DNA of 12,026 nucleotides from JBHHWH01 sp046756405 (lineage in GTDB: Bacteria > Actinomycetota > Acidimicrobiia > Spongiisociales > ZC4RG35). The notes under the pieces are model-generated. The model searched no databases and had not been told where the DNA came from. It was given only the letters and a program-made list of their open reading frames with translations. The position numbers and the translations under genes are program-made. The stretch is from positions 1 to 12,026 of the forward strand of contig JBHHWH010000072.1 of the NCBI GenBank assembly GCA_046756405.1, given 5' to 3'. Positions 1-6,820 of the stretch are shown one piece after another. The first letter of the stretch is position 1; each line of letters begins with the position of its first letter.

Positions 1-610
1 GTTCGATCAGGGCTGGGCCGAGAAGGGCTTGGAACTCGGCTGCCGCCTGGACGAAGGGGGTGTTCACTCCCATCGGGCAGAGGCAACTCACTTTGATTCC
101 GGCGTCCCCGTAGGTGATCGCCAACCATTCGGCGAAGGCCACCGCGGCGTGCTTGGTGACCGAATACTGGACGGCCTTGAGGTTGGTCAGCAACCCGGCC
201 GCCGAGGCGGTGGCCAGAAAGTAGCCCTCTCCCCGGGCCACCCAGGAGGGGATGAGGTGGCGGGCGGCGTAGACGTGGGACATCAGGTTTACCTGCCACA
301 TGCGCTCCCACTCGGCGAAGTCGGTCTGCTCGTCACCGGCGATGCCGTAGCCGGCGTTGGCGCAGAAGAGGTCGATCGGACCGAAGCGATCTTCGGTCTC
401 CTGGATTAGGGCTCGGTTGGCTTCAGGGTCGGCCACGTCGACGTAGACGGCTACGCCATCGGTTGCCTCTGCCACTTCGCTGGCGGCTTCCAGGTTGAGG
501 TCGGCGAGAACGAGGCCGCGGGGCTGCTCTTGGGCGAAGCGCCGGGCCATGGCCTCGCCGATGCCGCTCCCGGCTCCGGTGATGACAACCACGCGGTCTT
601 TCAGCTCCAC
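1..610 (-). CDS. SDR family NAD(P)-dependent oxidoreductase (C-terminus beyond the window)
   Basis: This is a classical short-chain dehydrogenase, a cytoplasmic enzyme that oxidises an alcohol or reduces a ketone with a nicotinamide cofactor. About 203 residues are visible. The cofactor loop TGAGSGIG is at residues 11-18. Asp37 ends the second Rossmann strand (VLADLN), which usually means NAD(H) rather than NADP(H). NAG is at 85-87, the active-site Asn region is VNLM near 108, the catalytic Ser is near 136 (ATASAAG), and the Tyr149/Lys153 pair is in YSVTK. I chose the GTG at 610-608 because the glycine loop then sits at the usual distance, and an in-frame stop (the TAG of the upstream gene) closes the frame 21 bases earlier. 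No strong ribosome site precedes it. It follows the acyl-CoA dehydrogenase on the same strand with a 21-base gap, so co-transcription and perhaps translational coupling are likely. The substrate cannot be read from the sequence. The last roughly 50-80 residues lie outside the window. Confidence 0.93.
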   Translation of the reverse strand, partial: MELKDRVVVITGAGSGIGEAMARRFAQEQPRGLVLADLNLEAASEVAEATDGVAVYVDVADPEANRALIQETEDRFGPIDLFCANAGYGIAGDEQTDFAEWERMWQVNLMSHVYAARHLIPSWVARGEGYFLATASAAGLLTNLKAVQYSVTKHAAVAFAEWLAITYGDAGIKVSCLCPMGVNTPFVQAAAEFQALLGPALIE

Positions 611-631
611 CGTGGGGAGCCTAGGGGATCC

Positions 632-2416
632 CTACAGTTCGGCTTCGGCGAGCAGGCTGTTCCCCGCCTTCACCGCAGCGACTAGTCCCCGCGCCCTCGG
701 AAGGAGGTGCTCGCCGTAGAACCGGGCGGTGGTCACCTTTTCGGCCAGGAACCCGGGGTCATATTCGGCGGGGGCTTCCTTGGCGGCGACCGCCGCCCGG
801 GCCATCAGCCAGCCGCCGATGGTGAGCCCGAACTGGTGGAGGTAGGGGACTGACCCGGCGAGGGCGTCGTCGTACTCGCCTGCGGCCAGTCGCTCGCCCA
901 TCCACGTCGAGGTGTCGACCAGGTCCTGGATCGCCGTGGTCAGGTTGTCGCGGAAGACGGCCAGGTCCTCGTGATCGTTGAGCCTGCCAGCGTCCTGGGC
1001 CATCTCGTTGATGAGGCTCTTCAACACTTCGCCGTTACCCAGGGGCAGCTTGCGCATCACCAGGTCCATCGCCTGGATGCCCGTGGTGCCCTCGTAGATG
1101 GGGGTGATGCGGGCGTCCCGGTAATGCTGGGCGGCGCCGGTCTCTTCGATGTAGCCCATACCCCCATGGACCTGGATGCCGATCGAAGTTACCTCCACGC
1201 CCGTTTCGCTGCACCAGCCTTTAACCACTGGGGTGAGCAGGGCGAGACGGTCCCGGGCCCGGGCGCGGACCCCGTCGTCCTCGCCGTGGAAGGCGTAGTC
1301 GGCCTCCTGGGCCGTTATGTAGAGGAGGGAGCGCATCGCTTCGGTGTAGGCCTTCATCGTGAGCAGCATCCGCCGCACATCCGGGTGCTGGATGATGGGG
1401 ACGCTCTCGGTGGCAGGGGCTCCGATGGGTCTTCCCTGGAGGCGCTCCTTGGCGTAGGCGAGGGCTTTCTGGTAGGCCCGCTCGGAGATGGCCATGCCCT
1501 CCATGCCCACGGCGATGCGGGCTGCGTTCATCATGGTGAACATATTCCGCATCCCTTTGAACTCCTCGCCGATAAGCCATCCGACAGCACCTTCGCTGGC
1601 GTCACCGAACGACATGACACAAGTGGGGGAGGCGTGGATACCCAGCTTGTGCTCCAAGGAGACCACCTTCAGGTCGTTGGGCTGGGCCGGGTTGCCCTGG
1701 TCGTCGAGGAGGTACTTGGGCACCAGGAACATCGAGATGCCCTTGGTTCCGGGAGGGGCGTCGGGAGTACGGGCCAGTACCAGGTGAATGATGTTCTCGG
1801 TGAGGTCCTGGTCCCCAAAGGTGATGAAGATCTTGGTCCCGAAGATCCGGTAGCTGCCGTCCTCCTGGGGGATGGCCTTGGTGCGGAGGGCGCCCACGTC
1901 CGAACCTGCCTCGGGTTCGGTGAGGCACATGGTGCCGGTCCAGTGGCCGCTAACCAGCTTTTCCAGATAGCTCTGCTTCAGCTCATCGGAGCCGTGGGCT
2001 TCGAGAGCCTCCACCGCGCCGTGGGTGAGGAGGGGGCAGAGGGAGAAGGCCAGGTTGGCCGACTTGTACATCTCCTCGATGACCACTCCGACGGTATAAG
2101 GGAAACCGCCTCCGCCCCACTCGGCGGGCATGTGCACTGCCGCCCATCCGGAATCGACAAACTTCCAGTAGGCGTCCTTGAAGCCTTCTGGGGTCTTGAC
2201 GGTGCCGTCGTCGGTGAGAACTGAGCCTTGCTGGTTGCCGACCTGGTTGAGCGGGGCCATGACCTCGGAGAAGAAGCGGGCTGCCTCTTCAAGGATCGCG
2301 GTGACGGTGTCGGGGTCGGCGTGCTGGTAGCCATTGAGCTTGGAGATGCGCTCGAGGTCAGCGACCCGGTTGAGGGTGAAGATCACATCGTCGAGGCGCG
2401 GATAAAACTCGGACAT
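632..2416 (-). CDS. Acyl-CoA dehydrogenase, long DmdC/FadE-like type with extra C-terminal domain
   Basis: This FAD-dependent dehydrogenase introduces the alpha-beta double bond in an acyl-CoA, passing electrons to ETF. It has 594 residues, the length of the long subfamily that includes 3-methylmercaptopropionyl-CoA dehydrogenase (DmdC), rather than about 380 for short forms. The order is a short N-terminal extension (1-35), N-terminal helical domain (about 40-155), middle beta domain with MCLTEPEAGSD at 163-173, the C-terminal helical domain with QVHGGMGYIEE at 415-425, and the likely catalytic Glu442 in IYEGTTGIQ. A further helical domain follows (about 465-594). The frame extends upstream to a GTG at 2479, but those 21 residues are Pro/Gly/Thr-rich. 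The family N-terminus (MSEFYPRLDD) starts at the ATG at 2416, which also has a good -10 hexamer 7 bases upstream and no Shine-Dalgarno sequence. The SDR gene follows directly. Substrate chain length or sulfur content cannot be told; DmdC activity is only one possibility. Confidence 0.95.
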   Translation of the reverse strand: MSEFYPRLDDVIFTLNRVADLERISKLNGYQHADPDTVTAILEEAARFFSEVMAPLNQVGNQQGSVLTDDGTVKTPEGFKDAYWKFVDSGWAAVHMPAEWGGGGFPYTVGVVIEEMYKSANLAFSLCPLLTHGAVEALEAHGSDELKQSYLEKLVSGHWTGTMCLTEPEAGSDVGALRTKAIPQEDGSYRIFGTKIFITFGDQDLTENIIHLVLARTPDAPPGTKGISMFLVPKYLLDDQGNPAQPNDLKVVSLEHKLGIHASPTCVMSFGDASEGAVGWLIGEEFKGMRNMFTMMNAARIAVGMEGMAISERAYQKALAYAKERLQGRPIGAPATESVPIIQHPDVRRMLLTMKAYTEAMRSLLYITAQEADYAFHGEDDGVRARARDRLALLTPVVKGWCSETGVEVTSIGIQVHGGMGYIEETGAAQHYRDARITPIYEGTTGIQAMDLVMRKLPLGNGEVLKSLINEMAQDAGRLNDHEDLAVFRDNLTTAIQDLVDTSTWMGERLAAGEYDDALAGSVPYLHQFGLTIGGWLMARAAVAAKEAPAEYDPGFLAEKVTTARFYGEHLLPRARGLVAAVKAGNSLLAEAEL

Positions 2417-2423
2417 ACTCTGA

Positions 2424-2429
2424 ATGGTA
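2424..2429 (-). promoter_or_regulatory. Candidate -10 box for a leaderless acyl-CoA dehydrogenase transcript
   Basis: Read on the minus strand, TACCAT lies 7 bases (TCAGAGT) before the ATG at 2416. It fits the TAnnnT -10 pattern, and that spacing would place the transcription start at or next to the ATG. No clear TTGACA-like -35 is present 16-18 bases further upstream, and no Shine-Dalgarno sequence precedes the start. Prediction only. Confidence 0.42.
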
Positions 2430-2506
2430 CCCGGCGTGGCTGGTGGAGCACATCGGGTAGGGTCTCCGCCCGCGAGCACGGGTCCATCCAGAAACTATCG
2501 GAATAC

Positions 2507-2516
2507 CGACTAGTCG
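2507..2516. promoter_or_regulatory. Perfect 10-base palindrome between divergent genes (possible operator)
   Basis: CGACTAGTCG is a perfect palindrome in the 137-base gap between the acyl-CoA dehydrogenase and the thioredoxin gene. It directly overlaps an imperfect palindrome, CGGAATACCG (2499-2508). Such a site could bind a dimeric regulator such as a TetR-family protein controlling one or both genes. No regulator gene is adjacent, and a 10-base palindrome can arise by chance. Confidence 0.25.
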
Positions 2517-2553
2517 TGAAGCAGAAGCGCTGCTGCGCGTTCATTCTCTCCGA

Positions 2554-3162
2554 ATGGGCTCGACCAAGACCGGGGGCCGCACCGTCTCGAAGAAGGCGGC
2601 GAGGGCCGCGGAACGGAAGAGAAGGGCTAAGCGTAAGCGCCTGCTCATCCTGACAGGCGCGGGTTTGGCGAGTCTGGCGGTGATCGCCGGGCTGGTCTCG
2701 TTGCTGTCCGCCGGTACCGAACTGACCGGCTCCACAGAAACCCAGGCGTGGGACCTGCCCGTCCTGCAGGGAGAAGGAAGGGTCGCCCTGGCCGACTTCC
2801 ACGGCAAGCCCACCGTGGTGGCCTTCTTCGCGTCGTGGTGCACGATCTGCCGTCGCGAGCTGCCCGGCTTCGCTCACCTCTCCCAGGCCCTGGACGGTCA
2901 GGTCAACTTCGTGGGCATCAACACCATGAACAATGGACAGGGCCTGGGCTTTGCCCGTGAGATGGGCATCGACATCTGGCCTCTCGCCCAAGACATCGGT
3001 GGGGTGGATGGCCGGCAGCTCGCCACCAACTTCGGAGCGCGGGGTTCACCTACCACGGTCATCTACGACGCCGACGGGAGGGTGGTGGACGTGACCCTGG
3101 GTCGGCTCACCGCCAGCCAGCTCTCCGGGAAGCTCCAGCAGTTCTTCGGCATCGGGTCGTGA
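2554..3162 (+). CDS. Membrane-anchored TlpA-like thioredoxin-fold protein
   Basis: This is a probable extracytoplasmic thiol-disulfide protein of 202 residues. The N-terminus is very basic (residues 12-29, many Lys/Arg) and is followed by one hydrophobic segment at about 30-52, so it should be a signal anchor with the catalytic domain outside the membrane. The thioredoxin domain begins near residue 66 (WDLPVLQGEG) and has the active site WCTIC (Trp95, Cys96, Cys99) after the typical VVAFFAS strand. A cis-proline loop is at GSPTT (Pro166) and the family's YDADGRVV hairpin is at 171-178. The layout is that of TlpA/ResA/AhpC-TSA-type reductases used in cytochrome c maturation or oxidative protein folding, but no cytochrome maturation genes are adjacent, so the partner is unknown. 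The ATG at 2554 gives the basic anchor; there is no clear Shine-Dalgarno sequence. The gene is divergent from the dehydrogenase and its stop lies 9 bases from the convergent sir2 stop. Confidence 0.9.
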   Translation: MGSTKTGGRTVSKKAARAAERKRRAKRKRLLILTGAGLASLAVIAGLVSLLSAGTELTGSTETQAWDLPVLQGEGRVALADFHGKPTVVAFFASWCTICRRELPGFAHLSQALDGQVNFVGINTMNNGQGLGFAREMGIDIWPLAQDIGGVDGRQLATNFGARGSPTTVIYDADGRVVDVTLGRLTASQLSGKLQQFFGIGS

Positions 3163-3171
3163 GGTAGGGCG

Positions 3172-3939
3172 TCACTCCAGGATCCGATCCACCAGCTCCG
3201 GCAGCACCTCGCCGATGGACGCATCGAGCTTGGCTGCCGCCAGATGGTCGGCCTCGGTCTCGCCCCGGTTGATGATCACCACCGGCTTGCCCTGATGGGC
3301 GGTCCGCATCACCACGTCCGACGCCGGCCAGACTGCCACGGTGGAACCCACCACCAGCGCCGCGTCCGCCATGGCGGAGAACAACCCGGCCTTGCGCAGC
3401 TCCTCCTCCGGCAGCATCTCTCCGAACATGACGGTGTCGGTCTTCACCAGCCCCCCACATTCGGGGCAGCGGGGGTCCTCTTCGCCTGCTTCGACCCACC
3501 CCAGCACGGTCTCCGTATCCCACCGTGCCGGGCAGGACAGACAGTGACTTCCCAGCACGTTCCCGTGTAACTCGGCCACGTAGGCGTCTGAGAGGCCGGA
3601 ACGGTGGTGGAGGCCATCAACGTTCTGGGTCACGACTCCAGCCAGGCGGCCGGCCTCTTTAAGCCGGAAGATGGCCTCATGGCCCCGGTTGGGCTGCACC
3701 GAGGAGCGGGCTCCCCACAGCTCCCCGTGAAGGTGCATCTGCCAGCCCCGGACCCTCAACTCGCGGCTCTCCCGGTAGCGGTCGATGGTGAAGTCGTCAG
3801 GGTCTACCTTGGTCCACAGCCCATCGGGTCCGCGAAAGTCGGGGATCCCCGACTCGGTGCTCAACCCGGCTCCGCTGAAGACGAGGACGCGCTCGCTGGG
3901 ACGCAAGATCTCGACTGCGGCAGCAAATTGGTCGTCCAT
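3172..3939 (-). CDS. NAD-dependent protein deacylase, Sir2 family
   Basis: This 255-residue sirtuin removes acyl groups from lysines of cytoplasmic proteins, using NAD+ and releasing nicotinamide and O-acyl-ADP-ribose. The NAD-binding signature GAGLSTESGIPDFRG is at residues 23-37, TQNVDGLH at 104-111, the catalytic His125 is in ELHG, and two cysteine pairs (Cys133/Cys136 and Cys158/Cys161) form the zinc site. MFGE at 171-174 and GST at 198-200 complete the Rossmann core. The family length is normal. The frame opens at a GTG at 3996, but the added residues are Arg/Gln-rich and non-conserved. I chose the ATG at 3939, which has the hexamer TAGAAA 7 bases upstream. I do not see the Tyr/Arg pair typical of desuccinylases at the expected place, so deacetylase activity is likelier than desuccinylase, but this is a weak inference. 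It is divergent from the PLP enzyme and convergent with the thioredoxin gene, with no terminator visible in the 9-base gap. Confidence 0.94.
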   Translation of the reverse strand: MDDQFAAAVEILRPSERVLVFSGAGLSTESGIPDFRGPDGLWTKVDPDDFTIDRYRESRELRVRGWQMHLHGELWGARSSVQPNRGHEAIFRLKEAGRLAGVVTQNVDGLHHRSGLSDAYVAELHGNVLGSHCLSCPARWDTETVLGWVEAGEEDPRCPECGGLVKTDTVMFGEMLPEEELRKAGLFSAMADAALVVGSTVAVWPASDVVMRTAHQGKPVVIINRGETEADHLAAAKLDASIGEVLPELVDRILE

Positions 3940-3946
3940 GAACCAG

Positions 3947-3952
3947 TTTCTA
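3947..3952 (-). promoter_or_regulatory. Candidate -10 box of sir2
   Basis: Read on the minus strand, TAGAAA is 7 bases (CTGGTTC) before the sir2 ATG. It lacks the final T of the TAnnnT pattern, so support is weaker than for the others. The spacing repeats the leaderless arrangement seen at 2424, 4000 and 11374. Confidence 0.28.
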
Positions 3953-3999
3953 GCTCGCCTGCGTTGCTGGCGCACAGGACCAGGGCGCCTTTGCACGCC

Positions 4000-4005
4000 T
4001 AGGCT
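4000..4005 (+). promoter_or_regulatory. Candidate -10 box of the trans-sulfuration-type gene
   Basis: TAGGCT lies 8 bases before the ATG at 4014. It matches TAnnnT and would give a leaderless or near-leaderless transcript. The -35 region (about 3976-3982, AGGACC/GGACCA) is poor. The gap to the divergent sir2 start is only 74 bases, so both promoters must share it. Confidence 0.38.
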
Positions 4006-4013
4006 CGAAGCCC

Positions 4014-5249
4014 ATGAGCTACAAGGGTGGTCTCGATCCCGAGACTGCGTCGGTGAGCGAAGGTTACGAACCAGCTGAGAGCCTCGGATCTGTCAAGCCG
4101 CCGGTCTACATGACTTCCACCTTCGCCACGGAGACAGCGGCGGAGACCAAGCGGTATATAGAGCTTCTCTACGGACTCGCCGAAGGAGCGGAAGACGAAG
4201 AGCCGGGCTTCATATACACCCGACTCGACGGCCCCAATCTGAGAGTCGCCGAGGCGCGGATCGCCGCCTGGGAGGACGCTGAAGACGCCATCGTGACCAA
4301 TAGCGGTATGTCGGCGATCACCACCGTCCTGCTGACGCTGCTCCGCCCTGGGGCTTTGGTGCTGCACTCGAACCCCCTTTACGGGGGAACCTCCACGGTG
4401 ATCCGCCGGGTGCTGTCTCAATGGGAGGTCGAGGCCATCAGCTTCGACGCGCAGACCAGCGAAGCCGAGGTGGCGGCCCTAGCTGAAGATGACCGGCTGG
4501 CCCTGATCTACCTGGAGACCCCGGCCAACCCCACCAACGACCTCTTCGACATCGCCCTGGCCTCCCGGGTGGCCTCGTCACGCCAGGTTCCTTTGGTGGT
4601 GGACAACACGTTCCTCAGCCCGGTGTGGCAGCGCCCCTTGGAGCACGGTGCCGACCTGGTGATCCACTCGGCCACCAAGTACCTGGGCGGCCACTCCGAC
4701 CTGACCGCCGGTGCCGTCTGCGGTGGTGGTTCATTGATCGAGCGTCTCCGCCACACCCGGTACCGGATCGGATCCACCGCCGACCCGATGACAGCCTGGC
4801 TGCTGGGTCGCAGTCTGGAGACCCTGGGGCTGCGTGTGAGGCGCCAGACCGAGAACGCCACCCGGGTAGCGAGCTTTCTCGACGGCCACCCGGCGGTGTC
4901 GGAGGTCAACCACCTCAGCCTGATTCCGGAAGGGGATCCCCGCCGCGAGATCTACGACCGTCAATGCCTGGGGCCGGGGGCGATGATCTCCTTTGAGGTG
5001 ATGGGTGGTGAGGACGGGGCCTTCCGTTTCCTCGATGCCCTGAAGCTGGTCCGCCTTGCGGTCTCGCTGGGTGGTACCGAATCTCTGGTATCGCATCCGT
5101 GGACCACCAGTCACGCCACCAGCTCACCCGAAGAGAAACTCGCCTTGGGGATCACCGCGGGGACGATCCGGCTCTCGGTGGGGATAGAGGCACCCCAGGA
5201 CCTGATTGCCGATCTGGATCAGGCGCTTCAGACTACGGCTTCGCTCTAG
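4014..5249 (+). CDS. PLP-dependent trans-sulfuration-family enzyme (cystathionine synthase/lyase or methionine gamma-lyase-like)
   Basis: This 411-residue enzyme belongs to the Cys/Met metabolism PLP family, which catalyses gamma- or beta-replacement or elimination on sulfur amino acids. Features seen are the phosphate-binding YTR (Tyr68/Arg70, normally contributed by the partner subunit), SGM at 97-99, and NPLYGGT at 120-126 with Tyr123 stacking on PLP. VVDNTF (Asp197) binds the pyridine nitrogen, and the Schiff-base lysine is Lys222 in HSATKYLGGHSD. SLGGTESLVSHP is at 351-362 and the substrate-carboxylate arginine Arg386 is in IRLSVGIE. Between TSTF (34-37) and YTR there is an acidic stretch at about 40-66 containing LLYGLAEGAEDEE, longer than in minimal family members. 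The family is hard to sub-classify by eye: cystathionine gamma-synthase, cystathionine lyase, methionine gamma-lyase and O-acetylhomoserine sulfhydrylase all share these motifs. No other methionine or cysteine pathway gene is next to it. The GNAT gene follows 51 bases later on the same strand. Confidence 0.93.
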   Translation: MSYKGGLDPETASVSEGYEPAESLGSVKPPVYMTSTFATETAAETKRYIELLYGLAEGAEDEEPGFIYTRLDGPNLRVAEARIAAWEDAEDAIVTNSGMSAITTVLLTLLRPGALVLHSNPLYGGTSTVIRRVLSQWEVEAISFDAQTSEAEVAALAEDDRLALIYLETPANPTNDLFDIALASRVASSRQVPLVVDNTFLSPVWQRPLEHGADLVIHSATKYLGGHSDLTAGAVCGGGSLIERLRHTRYRIGSTADPMTAWLLGRSLETLGLRVRRQTENATRVASFLDGHPAVSEVNHLSLIPEGDPRREIYDRQCLGPGAMISFEVMGGEDGAFRFLDALKLVRLAVSLGGTESLVSHPWTTSHATSSPEEKLALGITAGTIRLSVGIEAPQDLIADLDQALQTTASL

Positions 5250-5300
5250 CTCCTCCAACCCATAGGACGACGACTCTCGTCTTGCGCTAGAAAAGGCACC

Positions 5301-5855
5301 GTGAAGTTCGAACCTCTGACTCGCGACAACTGGGAAGACTTTCTCGAAGTGATGGGACCGCACGGGGGTGACAACGGGTGTTTCTGCATGTGGTACCGAC
5401 AGACAGGCCGACAGTTCGAGGCAGGTCATGGGGAGACGAACATGCTGGCCATGAAGGCGATCGTCGATTCGGGTGAGGTGCCGGGACTGATCGGATATCG
5501 CGACCAGGCTCCCGTGGGTTGGGTTCAGGTGGGCCCTCGCGACTGGTACGGGCGTCTCCAGCGATCCCGGGTAACCAAGCCGTTTGACGACCGGCCCGCC
5601 TGGGCGGTCACCTGTTTCGTTGTGCCCAAGGAGCATCGTGGCACCGGTGTCGCCTCCGAGCTACTGCGGGGTGCCATTTCGTATGCCCGAGAGCAGGGCG
5701 CCGAGGTGGTGGAGGGCTACCCGGTTGAACCCCGCGAGGAGAAGATGCCCGACTTCTGGGCCTGGATGGGATTCCGATCCATGTTTGAAGCCTGTGGCTT
5801 CGTCGAGGTCGCTCGCCGCAGCGAAACCAGACCCTTTATGCGGCTGGAGCTTTAG
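5301..5855 (+). CDS. GNAT family N-acetyltransferase with N-terminal cysteine motif
   Basis: This 184-residue acetyltransferase transfers acetyl from acetyl-CoA to an amine; the substrate is unknown. The acetyl-CoA pyrophosphate loop is EHRGTGVA (111-118), after the strand AVTCFVV, and is followed by the helix SELLRGAISYAREQG. The C-terminal strand-loop region contains FEACGFVEVARR, typical of GNAT folds. The N-terminus carries CFCMWYR (Cys27, Cys29), a motif seen in a subgroup of GNAT proteins of uncharacterised role. The start is GTG at 5301, supported by AAAAGG at 5291-5296 with a 4-base spacer, the clearest ribosome site in this half of the window. The previous gene ends 51 bases upstream on the same strand, so they may be co-transcribed. 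Its TAG stop overlaps the TAA stop of the convergent HAD gene (shared bases 5852-5855). I see nothing that points to antibiotic modification. Confidence 0.9.
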   Translation: MKFEPLTRDNWEDFLEVMGPHGGDNGCFCMWYRQTGRQFEAGHGETNMLAMKAIVDSGEVPGLIGYRDQAPVGWVQVGPRDWYGRLQRSRVTKPFDDRPAWAVTCFVVPKEHRGTGVASELLRGAISYAREQGAEVVEGYPVEPREEKMPDFWAWMGFRSMFEACGFVEVARRSETRPFMRLEL

Positions 5856-6820
5856 TCGTCGGCGACGTGGCGGGGCGGCAGCCCCATTCTCTGGTTTAGC
5901 GCCTCCTCGCGGTCGCTGACGATGCGAGCAGCGATGGTCTCGGCAGCATGGGTGAGCCACAGGTTGGTTTGGGATCCTTCGGTGTAGTCGGCCTCGCCAA
6001 AGGCGTCGACCCGATCCTGTTCGAGGAGTCGAGCCGCCTGCTGGAACTCCGTTGCCGACCCTGGCCGGTACACGGCGTAGGCGCGGCCGCCGTAGCCGCC
6101 CACCACCGAGAAGACAGGGACATCTGAAGGTCCGTCGGCGATGTAGATCATGTTCTGGAAGGGGACCCGGCGGTCCTCGGGTGCGATCTTGGCGTTGACA
6201 TCGATGGTGGGGTTCTTGTTGGTCCCTTTGTTGATCTCGAACACGGCGCGGGTCTTGGAGGTGTTGTCGATGGTGTATACGAGCTGGCGGATCTCCCCCT
6301 GAGGAGAGAACAGCCGCTCCTGACCCTGGACATAGCCGGGGGGTGCCACCAGCTCGGTGAACTCGCAGGCCCACACGTGGTCGACCACGGGCGCTACCGC
6401 CGAGCCGAGGATCATCTGGCGGAGTCCCGTCGAGACGATGTAGTGCTCGACGCGGATCTGGTGTTCGGCGAACCGGGGCTCCGATTCGATGTTCTTGCGC
6501 ATCATCTCCATGAAGTCGGGGATCCCCGGGTAGAACTCGATCTCGGCTCCCAACTCATAGAGGAGGGCGTTGGAGAGTCCGGGCATGAGCCCTTCCCGGA
6601 CGTAGGTGAGGATGTGATTTAGGTAGAGGTGGTCCCGCTGGATCAGTTTCGCCCCATGGGTGCGGTAAAAGTCCTCCAGGCCGTCTACCTCTCGCCAGAA
6701 CTCCATTTCGTCGATGTCGTAGTGGCGGAACAGTGGACCCTGCATGTTTCCGGGGATCAGGGTCTTGTCGAAGTCCCAGATCACCGCGATCACGTTCTGG
6801 GGGAAGAGCTGACGGCTCAT
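5852..6820 (-). CDS. HAD superfamily hydrolase (phosphatase-like)
   Basis: This 322-residue haloacid dehalogenase-fold protein is probably a Mg2+-dependent phosphatase. Motif I is WDFDKTLIPG, with the nucleophile Asp16 and acid Asp18. Motif II is the STG at 130-132 (HYIVSTGLRQM). Motif III is a lysine in the 189-202 region (Lys189 or Lys198). Motif IV is YIADGPSDVPVFSVV (Asp229, Asp233), the metal-binding acidic pair. A cap of about 110 residues lies between motifs I and II and contains LTYVREGLMPGL, resembling the phosphoserine-phosphatase-like branch with a C1 cap. The substrate is unknown. The ATG at 6820 has a strong ribosome site (AGGGGGA, minus strand, about 6823-6829), unlike several neighbours that appear leaderless. 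It is convergent with the GNAT gene and their stop codons overlap. Confidence 0.9.
   Translation of the reverse strand: MSRQLFPQNVIAVIWDFDKTLIPGNMQGPLFRHYDIDEMEFWREVDGLEDFYRTHGAKLIQRDHLYLNHILTYVREGLMPGLSNALLYELGAEIEFYPGIPDFMEMMRKNIESEPRFAEHQIRVEHYIVSTGLRQMILGSAVAPVVDHVWACEFTELVAPPGYVQGQERLFSPQGEIRQLVYTIDNTSKTRAVFEINKGTNKNPTIDVNAKIAPEDRRVPFQNMIYIADGPSDVPVFSVVGGYGGRAYAVYRPGSATEFQQAARLLEQDRVDAFGEADYTEGSQTNLWLTHAAETIAARIVSDREEALNQRMGLPPRHVADD

Noticed and set aside
971..2224. 417-codon plus-strand open frame
   Set aside because: It lies wholly antisense to the acyl-CoA dehydrogenase, whose motifs are complete. The composition (Gly/His/Val-rich) is that of a shadow frame in GC-rich DNA.
2417..2479. 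Upstream GTG start extending the dehydrogenase by 21 residues
   Set aside because: The extension is Pro/Gly/Thr-rich and does not resemble the family N-terminus, while the ATG at 2416 does and has a well-spaced -10 box.
3940..3996. Upstream GTG start extending Sir2 by 19 residues
   Set aside because: The added residues are Arg/Gln-rich and would cover most of the 74-base divergent promoter gap.
5263..5282. Small hairpin GACGA ... TCGTC after the PLP enzyme gene
   Set aside because: A five-base stem without a T-tract is expected by chance in this composition, and the GNAT gene follows closely on the same strand.
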